This document shows positions 11,532 to 21,076 of a stretch of 64,000 nt of DNA, in pieces. Each line of letters opens with the position of its first letter. Position 1 is the first letter of the stretch. This DNA is from Pyrenopolyporus hunteri (Eukaryota > Ascomycota > Sordariomycetes > Xylariales > Hypoxylaceae). The DNA is taken from assembly GCA_902806595.1 (NCBI GenBank), contig CADCXC010000003.1, forward strand, positions 1 through 64,000, in the 5' to 3' direction. The notes under the pieces were generated by a model, which was not told where the DNA came from, searched no databases, and saw only the letters and a program-made list of their open reading frames with translations. Both the position numbers and the translations under genes were made by a program.

Positions 11532-12871
11532 ATGCCGGTCTCGAATTCTTCTTCCGTGGAACGTCCCCCTGGGACCTTAGATAGCCGGAAGCAAGAAGAA
11601 ACCGCTGATCTCCCTTCCTTCTATTCCCCGCGGTCGCGGCCGATTCCGGAACACGATGACGGCGGTAGCTTCGTGGCTAAGTTAGAACGCGATCAGTTAT
11701 CTCTCTCTTCTCTCGCACAACCTTCCGCTTCTACTGCGGCCCCCACTCCCACTTCGGCTTCGAATGGAGATACAAATCGGCCGCCGCCGCCGCCGTCGTT
11801 ACTCTCCCCCGCCTTCACGCCTCCCGCTACCCCCGGCTCCGCGACTCCCACGACGCCGGGCGAACAACAGCCTCGCGGCGTTCCCGTTGACTCTTCCGTC
11901 CCTTCCGGCGGTTGCGGCACTAAACGACCGAAACTTCTCGAGAAATTACCCGAGGTCCAATGCCTCGTTCGCGCTCGTATCCCGACGGTATCCGGGACGG
12001 AGATGTTCTTGCACCTGTACACAAACAACATCGACAACAAGGAGCACCTCGCAATTGTATTCGGTCCGCACATTAGGAGTAAGTCTCTTGACGCGCCGAG
12101 GGAAGGGGAAACGGAGATGGACCGCATGGTGAGGGGCGCGTACACTGGCCGCCTTTATCCAGGAAGGACAGACAGTGGCATGAGGGGCGGCTCGTCATCT
12201 GCCGACGGCTACCCGGAGCCGACAGCTCCTCCCGCCAACGGACCACCGCTTGTTCGGATACATTCGGAGTGTTATACCGGCGAGACAGCGTGGTCCGCGC
12301 GGTGCGACTGCGGCGAGCAGCTGGACGAGGCCGCGCGGCTTATGTCGCTTCCCACTGCGGTCAACGGAGGCATCGTCATCTACTTGCGACAAGAGGGACG
12401 CGGCATAGGCCTCGGAGAGAAATTGAAGGCATACAACCTACAGGACTTGGGATCCGATACGGTGGAAGCAAACTTATTACTGCGGCACCCTGCGGATGCG
12501 CGGAGTTACGGACTAGCGACCGCGATGCTGCTTGACTTAGGGCAGAAGGAGATTCGACTTCTAACGAACAACCCGGACAAGATTAGAGCTGTCGAGGGCC
12601 CGAACAGAGAGATAAGGGTGACAGAGCGTGTCGCGATGGTGCCACTAAGTTGGAAGGGGAGGGGGGGCTTCAGAAGCAAGGAAGTAGAGGGGTACTTGAA
12701 GACCAAGGTGAGTCACTTTTTCTCTTATTTCTCCTTTTTTTCCCTTGCTTTTTATACCCTCTCTATGTGAATAGGCTCTCAAAAAGCGAGGAAGGACTAA
12801 TCGTATATTTGCCTAACTTTCAGATCGAGAAGATGGGCCATATGCTAGATATGGGTGCCCTCCCGCCTTGA
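11532..12871 (+). CDS. RIB1: GTP cyclohydrolase II (riboflavin biosynthesis)
   Basis: Exons 11532-12707 and 12824-12871 give 407 residues. The 116-nt intron runs GTGAGT to TTTCAG at phase 0, and the last exon encodes the short tail IEKMGHMLDMGALPP. The enzyme opens GTP to 2,5-diamino-6-ribosylamino-pyrimidinone phosphate plus formate and pyrophosphate, the first step of riboflavin synthesis. The zinc site is CYTGETAWSARCDC (Cys247, Cys258, Cys260). The catalytic loop is YLRQEGRGIGL (284-294), followed by DTVEANLLL, RSYGLATAMLLDLG and LLTNNPDK (344-350). The first 140 residues are Pro/Ser/Thr-rich and probably disordered, an extension usual in fungal forms. A second loop rich in Gly/Ser/Pro (215-238) lies just before the zinc site. 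Cytosolic, and essential for flavin prototrophy. Confidence 0.96.
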
Positions 12872-13290
12872 CGCTATGGAGTGGTCAATTCGCGCAAGCT
12901 CATAACCGCGTAGCCGTAAAGGCCATCCTGAATACAGAGGTACTTGGTGTATATCACACGGTTAGGGGGTTGCACTTACAGTATCAGCAGAACTCGGGCT
13001 TTTCAGAACATAATATTTATCTACTGCCTAAGTTAGGCATAAACTCGATCCGGCTTCAGCCCTACTTAGCTAGAAAGGTTCTGACTCATTTACCCTCGCT
13101 GGATTTACATATAGATACCTAGGTAGATGCCTGAATAAGGGACCCTATACCTCCCTATAGACAATTAGGTTGTATAGAAGGAGGAGAGAGAGATATGGTG
13201 ATTCGAAGCTGGGCTCTTACATGTATTTGCGTACCTGCTACATTGTGTACACAGGACCTTCACGTCGACAATAGTAGGGGCAGCAATACA

Positions 13291-13379
13291 GGTACCTACC
13301 TAGGTACCCTTTCATCCCATCGTCTCTCTAATAGGTACTTAGGTGCCTACCTAGGTAGGTAGGTAGGTACCTAGGTAGT
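13291..13379. repeat. TACCTAGGTA-type palindromic motif cluster
   Basis: GGTACCTACCTAGGTACCCT and, after a short gap, GTGCCTACCTAGGTAGGTAG continuing to CCTAGGTAGTG. Stacked TACC and GGTA units make long near-perfect palindromes able to form hairpins. Confidence 0.85.
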
Positions 13380-13460
13380 GTCCTTTTCCCTTTTCTTCAG
13401 GGGGGTTAGGGTTATATACCATACCTGTTAGAGACTAGTGACGTGCATCCAAGTATAATA

Positions 13461-13540
13461 CGTACCTACATACATACCTACCTAGGTACCTATATGTACT
13501 ATGCACCTACCTAGGTAGGTACCTATGTAGGTACTTGTAC
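13461..13540. repeat. TACCTAGGTA-type palindromic motif cluster
   Basis: CGTACCTACATACATACCTA, CCTAGGTACCTATATGTACT and CACCTACCTAGGTAGGTACC occur in series, with variants in which TACC becomes TACA. Second half of the dense stretch upstream of the coilin-like gene. Confidence 0.85.
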
Positions 13541-13970
13541 TATGTATCGTACCCTGTGGGACCTCGAACCTTCATCAGGGTCCGTTAATTGGCGGTTTTC
13601 ATAAGCTAGTGTCCCTCCCGAGATTAGGTCGTGCAGCCTCAATAAATGGGCCACGGGCCCGGATGGCGCCCATCAAACAGCTTTTGCAAACAATACGCGC
13701 TTCTGCTTAAGAGTCGCTCCCTAGCGTGAAGTCCAAGTACCTAACGAAGTCCGCAACTCCTCTTACGTCGAATTGATTTTTCCTCGCGGGGATGAGATAC
13801 CCGGTAGTGGCAACAATATTAGTAACGGCATAGTCCGTATTAATGAATCCCTCGCTTTGTCGAACGCTCAACCCCAACAACCGGATCCCGGAAATCCATC
13901 CCACGCTCTATTCAACGCTCTGTCCCACGCGTATCTACACTGGCCCTTGATCTCTAAAACATACGCGGCC

Positions 13971-16900
13971 ATGGCTGGGAGAGATATGCGCCTACGTCTG
14001 GTCGTGCGCAGAGATGGCTTACCGGAGGAGCGGCTGATGTGGAACGTATCCCTCGAGGACAACCCGACTATCTCGAAGCTGCTTGAGAAGATAAACGAGA
14101 CTCTTCCTCTCGAGATCGACCAGAAAGGGCTGGAAAACTACGTCGTTGAATTGCGCGATGAAGATGGTACAACCTTCGAATGCCTCCATTTTCAGCTAGT
14201 GCGGACCGTCCTCAAACCTGACGATCGGGTCTTCATTCGAGCGCTCGATCGAGACGATAATATACGGCGTCGGATTAGCGGCCGGCATCAGATCTCTTCC
14301 GACGGTAGGCACCTAATTGACGGTATCCCATTCGGGCGCCGCCGTCTTAGAGCCCCGACAAATCGACCCCCAATCCCTCTTCCCCCGCGGAAGCGCCGTA
14401 GGCTCGCATACCATCGCGGCATCGTAGACGATGACCTTGGGGGCGGGGGAGACACGTCCATGCTACTCCTCACCGATGGTGAGAAGGCGGGGCATCGAGC
14501 CAGCTCTCCTACTGTTAGAATAGGTGCCGGATTTCACGACGCGGACGCTGAGGATGAAGATTTCGAAAGCGAAGGGAAGCTGGGTGACAGTTCCGACTCT
14601 GACAGCCATTCCCGGCAGAGCTCGGGATTGCTAAGCGACGAAGACAATCTTGAGGAGGAACTCCGAGATCTAGTGGATGACAACGCCACTTTCCGGGATA
14701 GAGAGTCCGATTCGCGTGTTCCAACCCGGGAGAGTTACGATAAGATATCGATTTTGCAGGCCGCTTTCCCTTCAGCGCCTGTGGGTATCTGTGAGAAAAT
14801 CTTGGAGACGTCGGGCGGTGATGTAAAGGCAGCGTACAGGATTCTAGCCGATGGGTTTGAACCGAAATTGCCAGAATCTGCATTTCTAGGTATGCGCTTC
14901 AAGGAGCAGTCACCATGGAAGTCCAAGTCCAAGTCCCCCGGGAAGGCGGCTCTAAGGAAGATTATTTCCGGCGAGCACTCAGCGGAATCTTTCGACGATA
15001 CGGCCCAAGTAGATGATGCACTCGGCGACGACGATGGGGAGGAGGGGCAAGTCTCTGCCTTTGTACGACAGTTTGACCACTGCGGCCTACCGCCCGGATC
15101 AATTACTTCTGGCAAGGGGTTATCGCAGATGGCCGCGATTTCCAGTTCGTTTGGTGGTAATAAATCAGGTGAACAGAGGAACACTGCGTCTGCGTTGTTA
15201 AATGGGGGTAAGGTCAACCCTAAGGAGATGGCTGATGAGGACGACGAAACTTCGAGCGACGCCACGAGCTCCAGCTCCAATATTGGTGATTCCGAATTCT
15301 CGGATAACGGATCGGATAGCAGCGGCCACAGCGATGGCGGGGATGGAGACAGTGACGATGATAGCAGCAGTCCAGCAGACGGTCTTCCGGGCTCTTCACA
15401 CAATAACGCGTCGACTGATTCGGATAGTCAGAATGATGATGTTGACAACGATAGCGATGATGGTCCGGAAGAGTCGTCAACCAAGCCCAAGGCCCAAGAT
15501 GCGCAAGGCTTCAACAAAAAGAGCCGCCGCCCCAATACTTTAAATCAAGGGTATGGTAGTGAGCTCTCGGACAGCTCTGACGGATCTACGTCTGAGGGGA
15601 ACCTTGAGGGCGAGTCTCGTAGAGCCAAATTCGAGCTTAGGCCCGAGAGCGACGGCGTTGGTGAATCCTCAGGTCGCCTCGCCGTAACTAAGGCAGACGG
15701 GAACACCCTATCAGTGAGAAGCGTACAGCAAGCTCACGTCTCTCAACCATCAAATGCAGTACTCCAGGTCCAACCAGTTCCCCCTGGGGCCGGCAAAGAG
15801 AGAACAAAGAAGCGAAACGCTCGCCGAAGAGCCGCAAAGAAAGCGAAGAAGCTAGTACTGCAGGCTACAGTCGCGACTACATCGCCTACGGCCGAGGGTG
15901 CGCAATCTCGTCCACCCGTCTTAGATGAGAAGGCTCGTTTTGAGGCTAAACGGCAGGAGTTACTAGATGCTATCGCAGCCGGAGGAGTAGAAGTTGGCTC
16001 CCCAGGCGAGCCCGGCAGAACATCAAGGACACCCACTACCAAACGAAAACATGATGAGCATGACCAACTCGAGCCCAGAGGACAGAATGCCCAGGGGGGC
16101 ACAGCTATAGAAACTCCTATAAACAAAGATGCGCATTCGTCAACCTCCGCCCAGAAGAGAATCCGCGTAGATGTAGGCGCGGGCCGAAGACTCCTCTTCG
16201 GTGCGTTGGGTCTCCGCAACCCAAAGACAAAAAGAGACGAGGATGAACTACGGGAAAAGCTTATGAAGGACGTTCAGCTGCCAGAAGATCCGAGGCTCAA
16301 GCGTGGTAAAGATGACCCGCCGACAGTAGATGAGGATAATGAGTTCGTGGACAAAGATGTCGATGCCTGGAGGGACAAGATCACATACCGAGCCGTAGAG
16401 TGCTGCTACGAAGGAGTAGAGCTCAGCGAGCCTCCATTTCCGTTTGTTCAGCGTTGGGATCCCCAACAGCAGGGCGCGTGGTTCCAGAAAAAAAATAAGC
16501 GCGGGGGGCGAAGTAAACGATCACAGCGCAACCAGGCGCATTTCTACCAAGATACCTCTCAAATAGGCAAAAAGCGCAAGCATGAGGACTCTTCCGCATG
16601 GGATGAAGGGGATTACAATACAACGTTCAACGGCATTGACGAGCACACGAACAGTGCATATGTCGAACTAAACTATGATGACACCGAGGATGGCCAGCGC
16701 CACGAGATGAATGAGCCTACTAACAATACGAGCCAGTTTACGGACATAGACGACCTTCCATCCTTACCGTCAGATATGACAACCCTCCCCGCTCTACACC
16801 CCGGTGAGGTTCAAGTTGGGATGGTGATCACGTGGCAGCAGTGGTCCTGCTCGTCCGCAACCAACTGGCAACCGCAGCTTTCTAATGTCACGGGCGTGGT

Positions 16901-18560
16901 AGTTAGAATCGACGACGATGCTACGGGCTTGGAAGTCTGCCTGGCTAAGCGGGACCGGTATCTTGATCGAAACCGAAAAAAGTATGATGAGAATACTGGC
17001 CAGAGGATATACGACAGATTCGAGGCACCGGATCTTGACGAGGATGAGGATGATGATGGGGGTTATGACGAGGGATTTCGGACTATCGGCTTCGCCGAAA
17101 TGCAGCAGCCCAGAATCCTTCAACAGCCATTATCCATCATGACGGCCAGCGAAGAGCCTAGCAGGTGCGCCGACATTCCTGTTAACATAAGCCCAGGCCC
17201 GGAAAACGATCCTCCGGCAGGGATCGAGGATTCCGGGGTCGGCGCGAATTCGGGGCCATCTAATATCAAGGGAGTAACCGAGGAAACTGTATCCGATAAT
17301 AGGCGTCTCGAGGTCTCCGAACCGGGGCAAGGGGAGCTAGCCGGCGACACGTCGACGTCTAGCCTTTCGCAGACCAGTAGCCCCTCCCGGCAGCTACACG
17401 AGCACACTGGTGAAGCTATTAACGTGAACCACGATGGTCGATCAGTCCGAGGTAGCCCCAGGCCCGAATGCATCAATTCGGATATGTCGTCCGATAAACC
17501 AAGTCCCGAGGTCTCAGAGTCGGGCTCCCGCAGCGCTAGGCAGTCGTCAGCTCCATTATTCGATGGTCTCGAAGAAGAAGTCATGGCTGGGACACCGAGG
17601 GTGGTGAAATCGAAAGCGACTATTCCCCCATCCTCGGCGAGTAGCGTTCAAAGCGGCCGGCAGCCGGACCGTATGCTTGACCCAGATACTACAGAGCCAG
17701 GTTCCTTGAGGATTACGGACGACGGCGCCTCCGTCGCCCCCGATGCGGAGAATCACCTTGGTGCGGAATCCGACGAGGAAGCGTCTACCCCAACGCCGAG
17801 AGCCTCGGATCAGGTTAAGCCAGCCACCAGCCAAGAAGAGGTGATTGCACGCAGAAAACAAACGGCGTCGCCGGCCAATCCGTCGACCCCCGGATCGCCA
17901 TCGTCAATTAATACCGTATGGTGCACTGCGCTCACTTCGCGCGATACGCAGAGTCCATCCAAGTACCAATCCCAGTCCCTAGCTACTAGGGCGTCACAGA
18001 AGGCTCGGGCGTCGAAAGACCAAGAATACGAGGAAGCGATGCGAAAGCTAGAGAACACTTTTGATCACCAGCAAAGCTCGCTGGGAAATCCGGATATTTC
18101 CGAGCAAACCAGCCCGGTAGGGGCCCTCGATGATACGACAGGAAATGGCATTGTCAAAGCCTCCTCCCGGTCTCCACGAATCAAAGCCTCGCCTTCGCCA
18201 ATCACGAAACGGAAACCTTCTGGGCAACCATCTCAATTCGCGCTTCCTCCGGGGACGCAGGTGGTTGAATTGTCTTCGGATTCAGAACCGGCCTACGCAG
18301 AAGACTACGCGGACGACGAGGTAGATGGGACGTATACCCCCGAGGTGGACAGCCTTCCCAAGGGCAACGGATGGGTGCGTAAGAAGATGGATGTTGGGAA
18401 CCGCAGCAGGAGGAGCACAACGGAGTCCACCAGACCCCCACCGGTAAAGAAGAGGCAAACCCTCTCGTCATCGCAGGGTCGTCAGTCGACCTCATCCTCA
18501 ACCTCAGTTTCGGGTCCCAACCAGACCAAACCTCGCAGAAAGACAAGCTCGAGATTCTAG
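13971..18560 (+). CDS. Large nuclear protein with coilin-like N-terminus, CUE-like segment and Tudor-like region
   Basis: An intronless frame of 1529 residues. The ATG at 13971 (GCCATGG context) is chosen because the frame upstream has only non-ATG starts. Residues 1-95 (MRLRLVVRRDGL..., TISKLLEKINETLPLE, YVVELRDEDG, VFIRAL) look like a ubiquitin-like beta-grasp domain, resembling the coilin N-terminus and a domain conserved in uncharacterised fungal proteins. A basic PPRKRRRL patch (about 140) is a likely NLS. Residues about 254-300 (ILQAAFPSAPVGICEKILE, GGDVKAAYRIL) fit a CUE ubiquitin-binding helix set. Then come a Ser/Asp/Glu-rich tract (about 420-505) and a Lys/Arg tract (about 608-628). 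Residues about 943-1010 (GEVQVGMVITWQQW, VTGVVVRIDDD) resemble the Tudor-like region of coilins. The tail is disordered, Ser/Pro-rich and basic. A Cajal-body or RNP-assembly role is inferred only. Confidence 0.85.
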   Translation: MAGRDMRLRLVVRRDGLPEERLMWNVSLEDNPTISKLLEKINETLPLEIDQKGLENYVVELRDEDGTTFECLHFQLVRTVLKPDDRVFIRALDRDDNIRRRISGRHQISSDGRHLIDGIPFGRRRLRAPTNRPPIPLPPRKRRRLAYHRGIVDDDLGGGGDTSMLLLTDGEKAGHRASSPTVRIGAGFHDADAEDEDFESEGKLGDSSDSDSHSRQSSGLLSDEDNLEEELRDLVDDNATFRDRESDSRVPTRESYDKISILQAAFPSAPVGICEKILETSGGDVKAAYRILADGFEPKLPESAFLGMRFKEQSPWKSKSKSPGKAALRKIISGEHSAESFDDTAQVDDALGDDDGEEGQVSAFVRQFDHCGLPPGSITSGKGLSQMAAISSSFGGNKSGEQRNTASALLNGGKVNPKEMADEDDETSSDATSSSSNIGDSEFSDNGSDSSGHSDGGDGDSDDDSSSPADGLPGSSHNNASTDSDSQNDDVDNDSDDGPEESSTKPKAQDAQGFNKKSRRPNTLNQGYGSELSDSSDGSTSEGNLEGESRRAKFELRPESDGVGESSGRLAVTKADGNTLSVRSVQQAHVSQPSNAVLQVQPVPPGAGKERTKKRNARRRAAKKAKKLVLQATVATTSPTAEGAQSRPPVLDEKARFEAKRQELLDAIAAGGVEVGSPGEPGRTSRTPTTKRKHDEHDQLEPRGQNAQGGTAIETPINKDAHSSTSAQKRIRVDVGAGRRLLFGALGLRNPKTKRDEDELREKLMKDVQLPEDPRLKRGKDDPPTVDEDNEFVDKDVDAWRDKITYRAVECCYEGVELSEPPFPFVQRWDPQQQGAWFQKKNKRGGRSKRSQRNQAHFYQDTSQIGKKRKHEDSSAWDEGDYNTTFNGIDEHTNSAYVELNYDDTEDGQRHEMNEPTNNTSQFTDIDDLPSLPSDMTTLPALHPGEVQVGMVITWQQWSCSSATNWQPQLSNVTGVVVRIDDDATGLEVCLAKRDRYLDRNRKKYDENTGQRIYDRFEAPDLDEDEDDDGGYDEGFRTIGFAEMQQPRILQQPLSIMTASEEPSRCADIPVNISPGPENDPPAGIEDSGVGANSGPSNIKGVTEETVSDNRRLEVSEPGQGELAGDTSTSSLSQTSSPSRQLHEHTGEAINVNHDGRSVRGSPRPECINSDMSSDKPSPEVSESGSRSARQSSAPLFDGLEEEVMAGTPRVVKSKATIPPSSASSVQSGRQPDRMLDPDTTEPGSLRITDDGASVAPDAENHLGAESDEEASTPTPRASDQVKPATSQEEVIARRKQTASPANPSTPGSPSSINTVWCTALTSRDTQSPSKYQSQSLATRASQKARASKDQEYEEAMRKLENTFDHQQSSLGNPDISEQTSPVGALDDTTGNGIVKASSRSPRIKASPSPITKRKPSGQPSQFALPPGTQVVELSSDSEPAYAEDYADDEVDGTYTPEVDSLPKGNGWVRKKMDVGNRSRRSTTESTRPPPVKKRQTLSSSQGRQSTSSSTSVSGPNQTKPRRKTSSRF

Positions 18561-19523
18561 TGCTATCGTTTTGGCAGTCCTTGTATAGGAGCTAAGTAGG
18601 TACTTGCGTGCTTATGGTGTCGGCTTAGCTGCAACGCTCGTTAAAGAACTAGGAGCCATAATGCTATATCATGTAGCCTTCTCGTAGTGATACTCGGTCC
18701 CGCCAAGTAACAATAGCTAATAGGGACATGTAACACAGCGCTGGTCCCCGGCAAGAGCCAGGATCCATACAAGGAACTCAAGTTGGCGCAGTCACTCAAA
18801 TCACCGCAAGCTATAGGAAGAACGTAAACCATATAATTCATGACTCGGTATGAAAGTGAACCTAGCATCTCTCCAGTCGACAAGAGGCTTCCCCGCTCGA
18901 CAATACCAACAAAAACGATGTCAACAGAGGAGCCCATGATGGTAGAAGACAATCAATCCACGCTCGATTCACGGTCAGATAAAATACCCAAAGAAAGCCC
19001 AAGACCGTTTTTAAGAAGGTAGGTGCCACTACCCTGGGTTAGGCAGACAGTAGTAGCCCAAGGTCTCAGTACCTACCTACTTAAATAGAAGTAATTTGGG
19101 GGATTTCTGAAATTAAATCGAGATTTTCTCCACGGCTCCCCGTGGAAGAGCAAAAGTAGCGGCATCCATAGGGTCCACGCCCATTAGACCGGTGCATACT
19201 TAGGTACCTAGGGTACCCAGGTAGGTATCCAGGTAAACATGGTGTACCGCACAGGCATGCAGCCAGTCGAGTGAGGCGAATACATAGGGGCGCATTGTTA
19301 GATATCGTTATACTCAAGAGGGGGCACGTCATCGGTGGGTAACAAGGAGGTGGCATATGAGACCTACAGCAGGACCTGACGGCAGTGGCCTGCTGTTGTT
19401 GTATAATCGAAGTGGGCATCTCAAACCATTTGCGCAGGAGGCGGTGCAGGCGATGAAGGTGAGGATTATATATACAACGGACTTCTAATCCTTTCCACCT
19501 CGGGCGGGATCCTTCGCCGCCGC
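18561..19523. other. Convergent spacer between coilin-like gene and NDUFB7
   Basis: The two flanking genes point toward each other, so this holds both 3' ends. It contains a small open frame (18840-19022) and a TACCTAGG cluster at 19199-19232. No RNA gene was seen. Confidence 0.5.
18840..19022 (+). CDS. Possible small protein, hypothetical
   Basis: A 60-codon frame with a genuine ATG, MTRYESEPSISPVDKRLPRS at the start and PRPFLRR at the end. Composition (Ser, Pro, Lys, Glu) is coding-like. AAG followed by GTAGGT at the end could be a splice donor instead of a stop, so it may be a first exon. No family is recognised. It could equally be 3' UTR of the coilin-like gene, 280 bp upstream. Confidence 0.2.
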   Translation: MTRYESEPSISPVDKRLPRSTIPTKTMSTEEPMMVEDNQSTLDSRSDKIPKESPRPFLRR

Positions 19524-19950
19524 TCAGTTACTTCGCGCACCCCCCTTCGCCTCCCTGAGTTCGTCCATCCTCGCCACGCGCTTCTTGAACTCGTCGTACT
19601 GGCATTTCTCGTAGCTATGTCGTTCGTCCTATAGATGGGGAAAAGGCAAGTAGTTGTTAGCCTGGTGGACTTGCGGGCTGGGAGCATAGCTAAGGGGGGA
19701 GCAGGGAACACCACGCACGCTACACTTCCACGGAAGGTAGTATGTGTCAACACGACATCTGTTTAGTGGGATGAGGAGGTTGGCGCAACTATCTCGGTAG
19801 GCTAGAGGAAGTTTGGCATCTCGCATCTCCTCGCGAGTGGCTTCTGTTCATTCGGATAAGCGATCGAACACGGCTGTAAGACGTATGGGTACGCAGTAAA
19901 AAAAAACACATACTTGGGGGAGCCTCGGAAGAGCCGTTGAGGATGCCCAT
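19524..19950 (-). CDS. NDUFB7: NADH:ubiquinone oxidoreductase subunit B18/NDUFB7 (3 exons)
   Basis: Exons 19950-19914, 19843-19719 and 19628-19524 give 88 residues. It starts MGILNGSSEAPPK, continues with ATREEMRDAKLPLAYRDSC and ends ELREAKGGARSN. This is the twin CX9C accessory subunit on the intermembrane-space side of the complex I membrane arm. Both CX9C motifs are present: C-ANLLIPLNR-C in exon 2, and C-SDERHSYEK-C formed exactly across the exon 2/exon 3 junction, which fixes that splice site (donor GTGCGT, acceptor CTATAG). The first intron (70 nt) splits a Lys codon, GTATGT to AACAG. Import and oxidative folding would be by the Mia40 route known for this family. The exons are too short to stand out as open frames, so the gene is easily missed. 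No damage seen. Confidence 0.92.
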
Positions 19951-20175
19951 TTCGGATCGCGAGGTATGAGGCAAGGATCAATTGGCGGGATGAGAGGGCG
20001 TCGACGGGAATTTGGAACTTGTAGGTTGGTGGCTTCGCATCGGTCGCGGATTGTGATGCCTACCTAGGTACGTACGTACCTACCTACCATCGTCATGCTT
20101 AAGCCTCATGTGGCTTGCGTACATGTAGATAGGTACCTAAGGCACCACCCATCTAAGTGCTTAAACCAAGTACAC

Positions 20176-20262
20176 GTAGGTACCTATTATGTCATCTCGC
20201 CGATCTACTAAGTACCTAGGTACCTAGGTACATATGTAGGTATGTAGGTAGGTACCTATGTA
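20176..20262. repeat. TACCTAGGTA-type palindromic motif cluster
   Basis: GTAGGTACCTATTATG, then AAGTACCTAGGTACCTAGGT and ATGTAGGTATGTAGGTAGGT in series. The related copy at 20060-20089 reads TACCTAGGTACGTACGTACC. Confidence 0.85.
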
Positions 20263-20356
20263 TCTTGTCTAATCCCACTCCAATCAGATATTTTTATTTC
20301 TCCTACCGATCATTTCACTACTCGTATTGTATTGTGCTATTCGCACACGACAAGGC

Positions 20357-20578
20357 ATGGCGGACACGCCGACGCCGCGCTTCTATCCTAACAAAACAAT
20401 GTCCCTGATCGCCCCTACCATACCCGAACTAGCCCAAACATCGGTTCCGTCACAGTATGATCCTCACCGGCCCCCAATAACCCGGTCGATTCTACCTAGA
20501 GGGTCGGGGAGTTGTCCAGAGTCCAAATCCGACACGGCCCCGAGGCATCCAAAGTTGAGCGACTACCTAGGCGGTTGA
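20357..20578 (+). CDS. Possible small protein, hypothetical
   Basis: A 73-codon frame from a true ATG (MADTPTPRFYPNKTMSLIAP to HPKLSDYLGG), rich in Pro, Ser and Thr. No domain or family is recognised and there is no signal peptide. It lies 400 bp upstream of, and divergent from, NDUFB7. The composition is coding-like but the length is marginal. Confidence 0.22.
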   Translation: MADTPTPRFYPNKTMSLIAPTIPELAQTSVPSQYDPHRPPITRSILPRGSGSCPESKSDTAPRHPKLSDYLGG

Positions 20579-20940
20579 GCTCGACGTATTAAATGCGCAT
20601 GATTCTCCTATCGATTACGGCAATCGAGCCCTATCCTACCGAGGCGCTATTCTTCGTAGCACCAAGCAGATAATACATGTAGTAAACAGGTAGTCCGGAC
20701 CATCACGCCAAAGTCCAGCTTGTTTACCTCAGAGTGTACCTAATGTAGGTAGGTGTGTAAGATATACATCGACGGTATGCAATATAACAAGCCTCCTGTC
20801 AACCCTAAGCACGGATCCGTCGTCACACATGCGGTGCCCTTCTGTATCAACGCAGTACAGAGAAGGTGGCCATGCTCACAGCGAGATGGTCGCGTTGGCT
20901 CGCCTTCCAGGTCCGATCCCGTCTACAGCCGGGCTTTAGT

Positions 20941-20979
20941 GGGCTCGAACGGGCTCGAACGGGCTCGAACGGGCTTGAT
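20941..20979. repeat. 10-bp tandem repeat GGGCTCGAAC x3.8
   Basis: Three exact copies of GGGCTCGAAC and a fourth diverged copy (GGGCTTGATC). Outside any recognised gene. Confidence 0.9.
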
Positions 20980-21032
20980 CCCGCTACTTGTTGCCATACG
21001 ATGTCCTCCTTATCGACTCATCTACCTCTACC

Positions 21033-21076
21033 TCCCTAGGTACCTACCTACTTACCTAGGTAGGTATTTACCTAGG
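21033..21076. repeat. TACCTAGGTA-type palindromic motif cluster
   Basis: CTCCCTAGGTACCTACCTAC, TTACCTAGGTAGGTATTTAC and CTAGG in series, about 400 bp upstream of the S28 pseudogene. Confidence 0.8.

Larger units (their letters stand above)
12872..13970. other. Spacer rich in palindromic motif clusters
   Basis: About 1.1 kb with no gene. The region 13100-13550 is one of the densest TACCTAGGTA-type stretches in the window. One isolated GGGTTAGGGTT (near 13405) resembles a telomere unit and a half but is not an array. The last 200 bp are open in the frame of the next gene but lack an upstream ATG, so they are taken as its 5' UTR. Confidence 0.6.

Noticed and set aside
13773..13970. N-terminal extension of the coilin-like protein
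   Set aside because: The frame is open but starts at TTG. The first ATG with good context is 13971, just before the conserved domain.
14735..15403. Long antisense frame of 222 codons opposite the coilin-like gene
   Set aside because: It is the mirror of a Ser/Asp-rich coding tract, where antisense stops are rare. No domain of its own.
20941..20979. GGGCTCGAAC repeats as a CRISPR-like array
   Set aside because: Head-to-tail 10-bp units without spacers in a eukaryotic genome, so a plain microsatellite.
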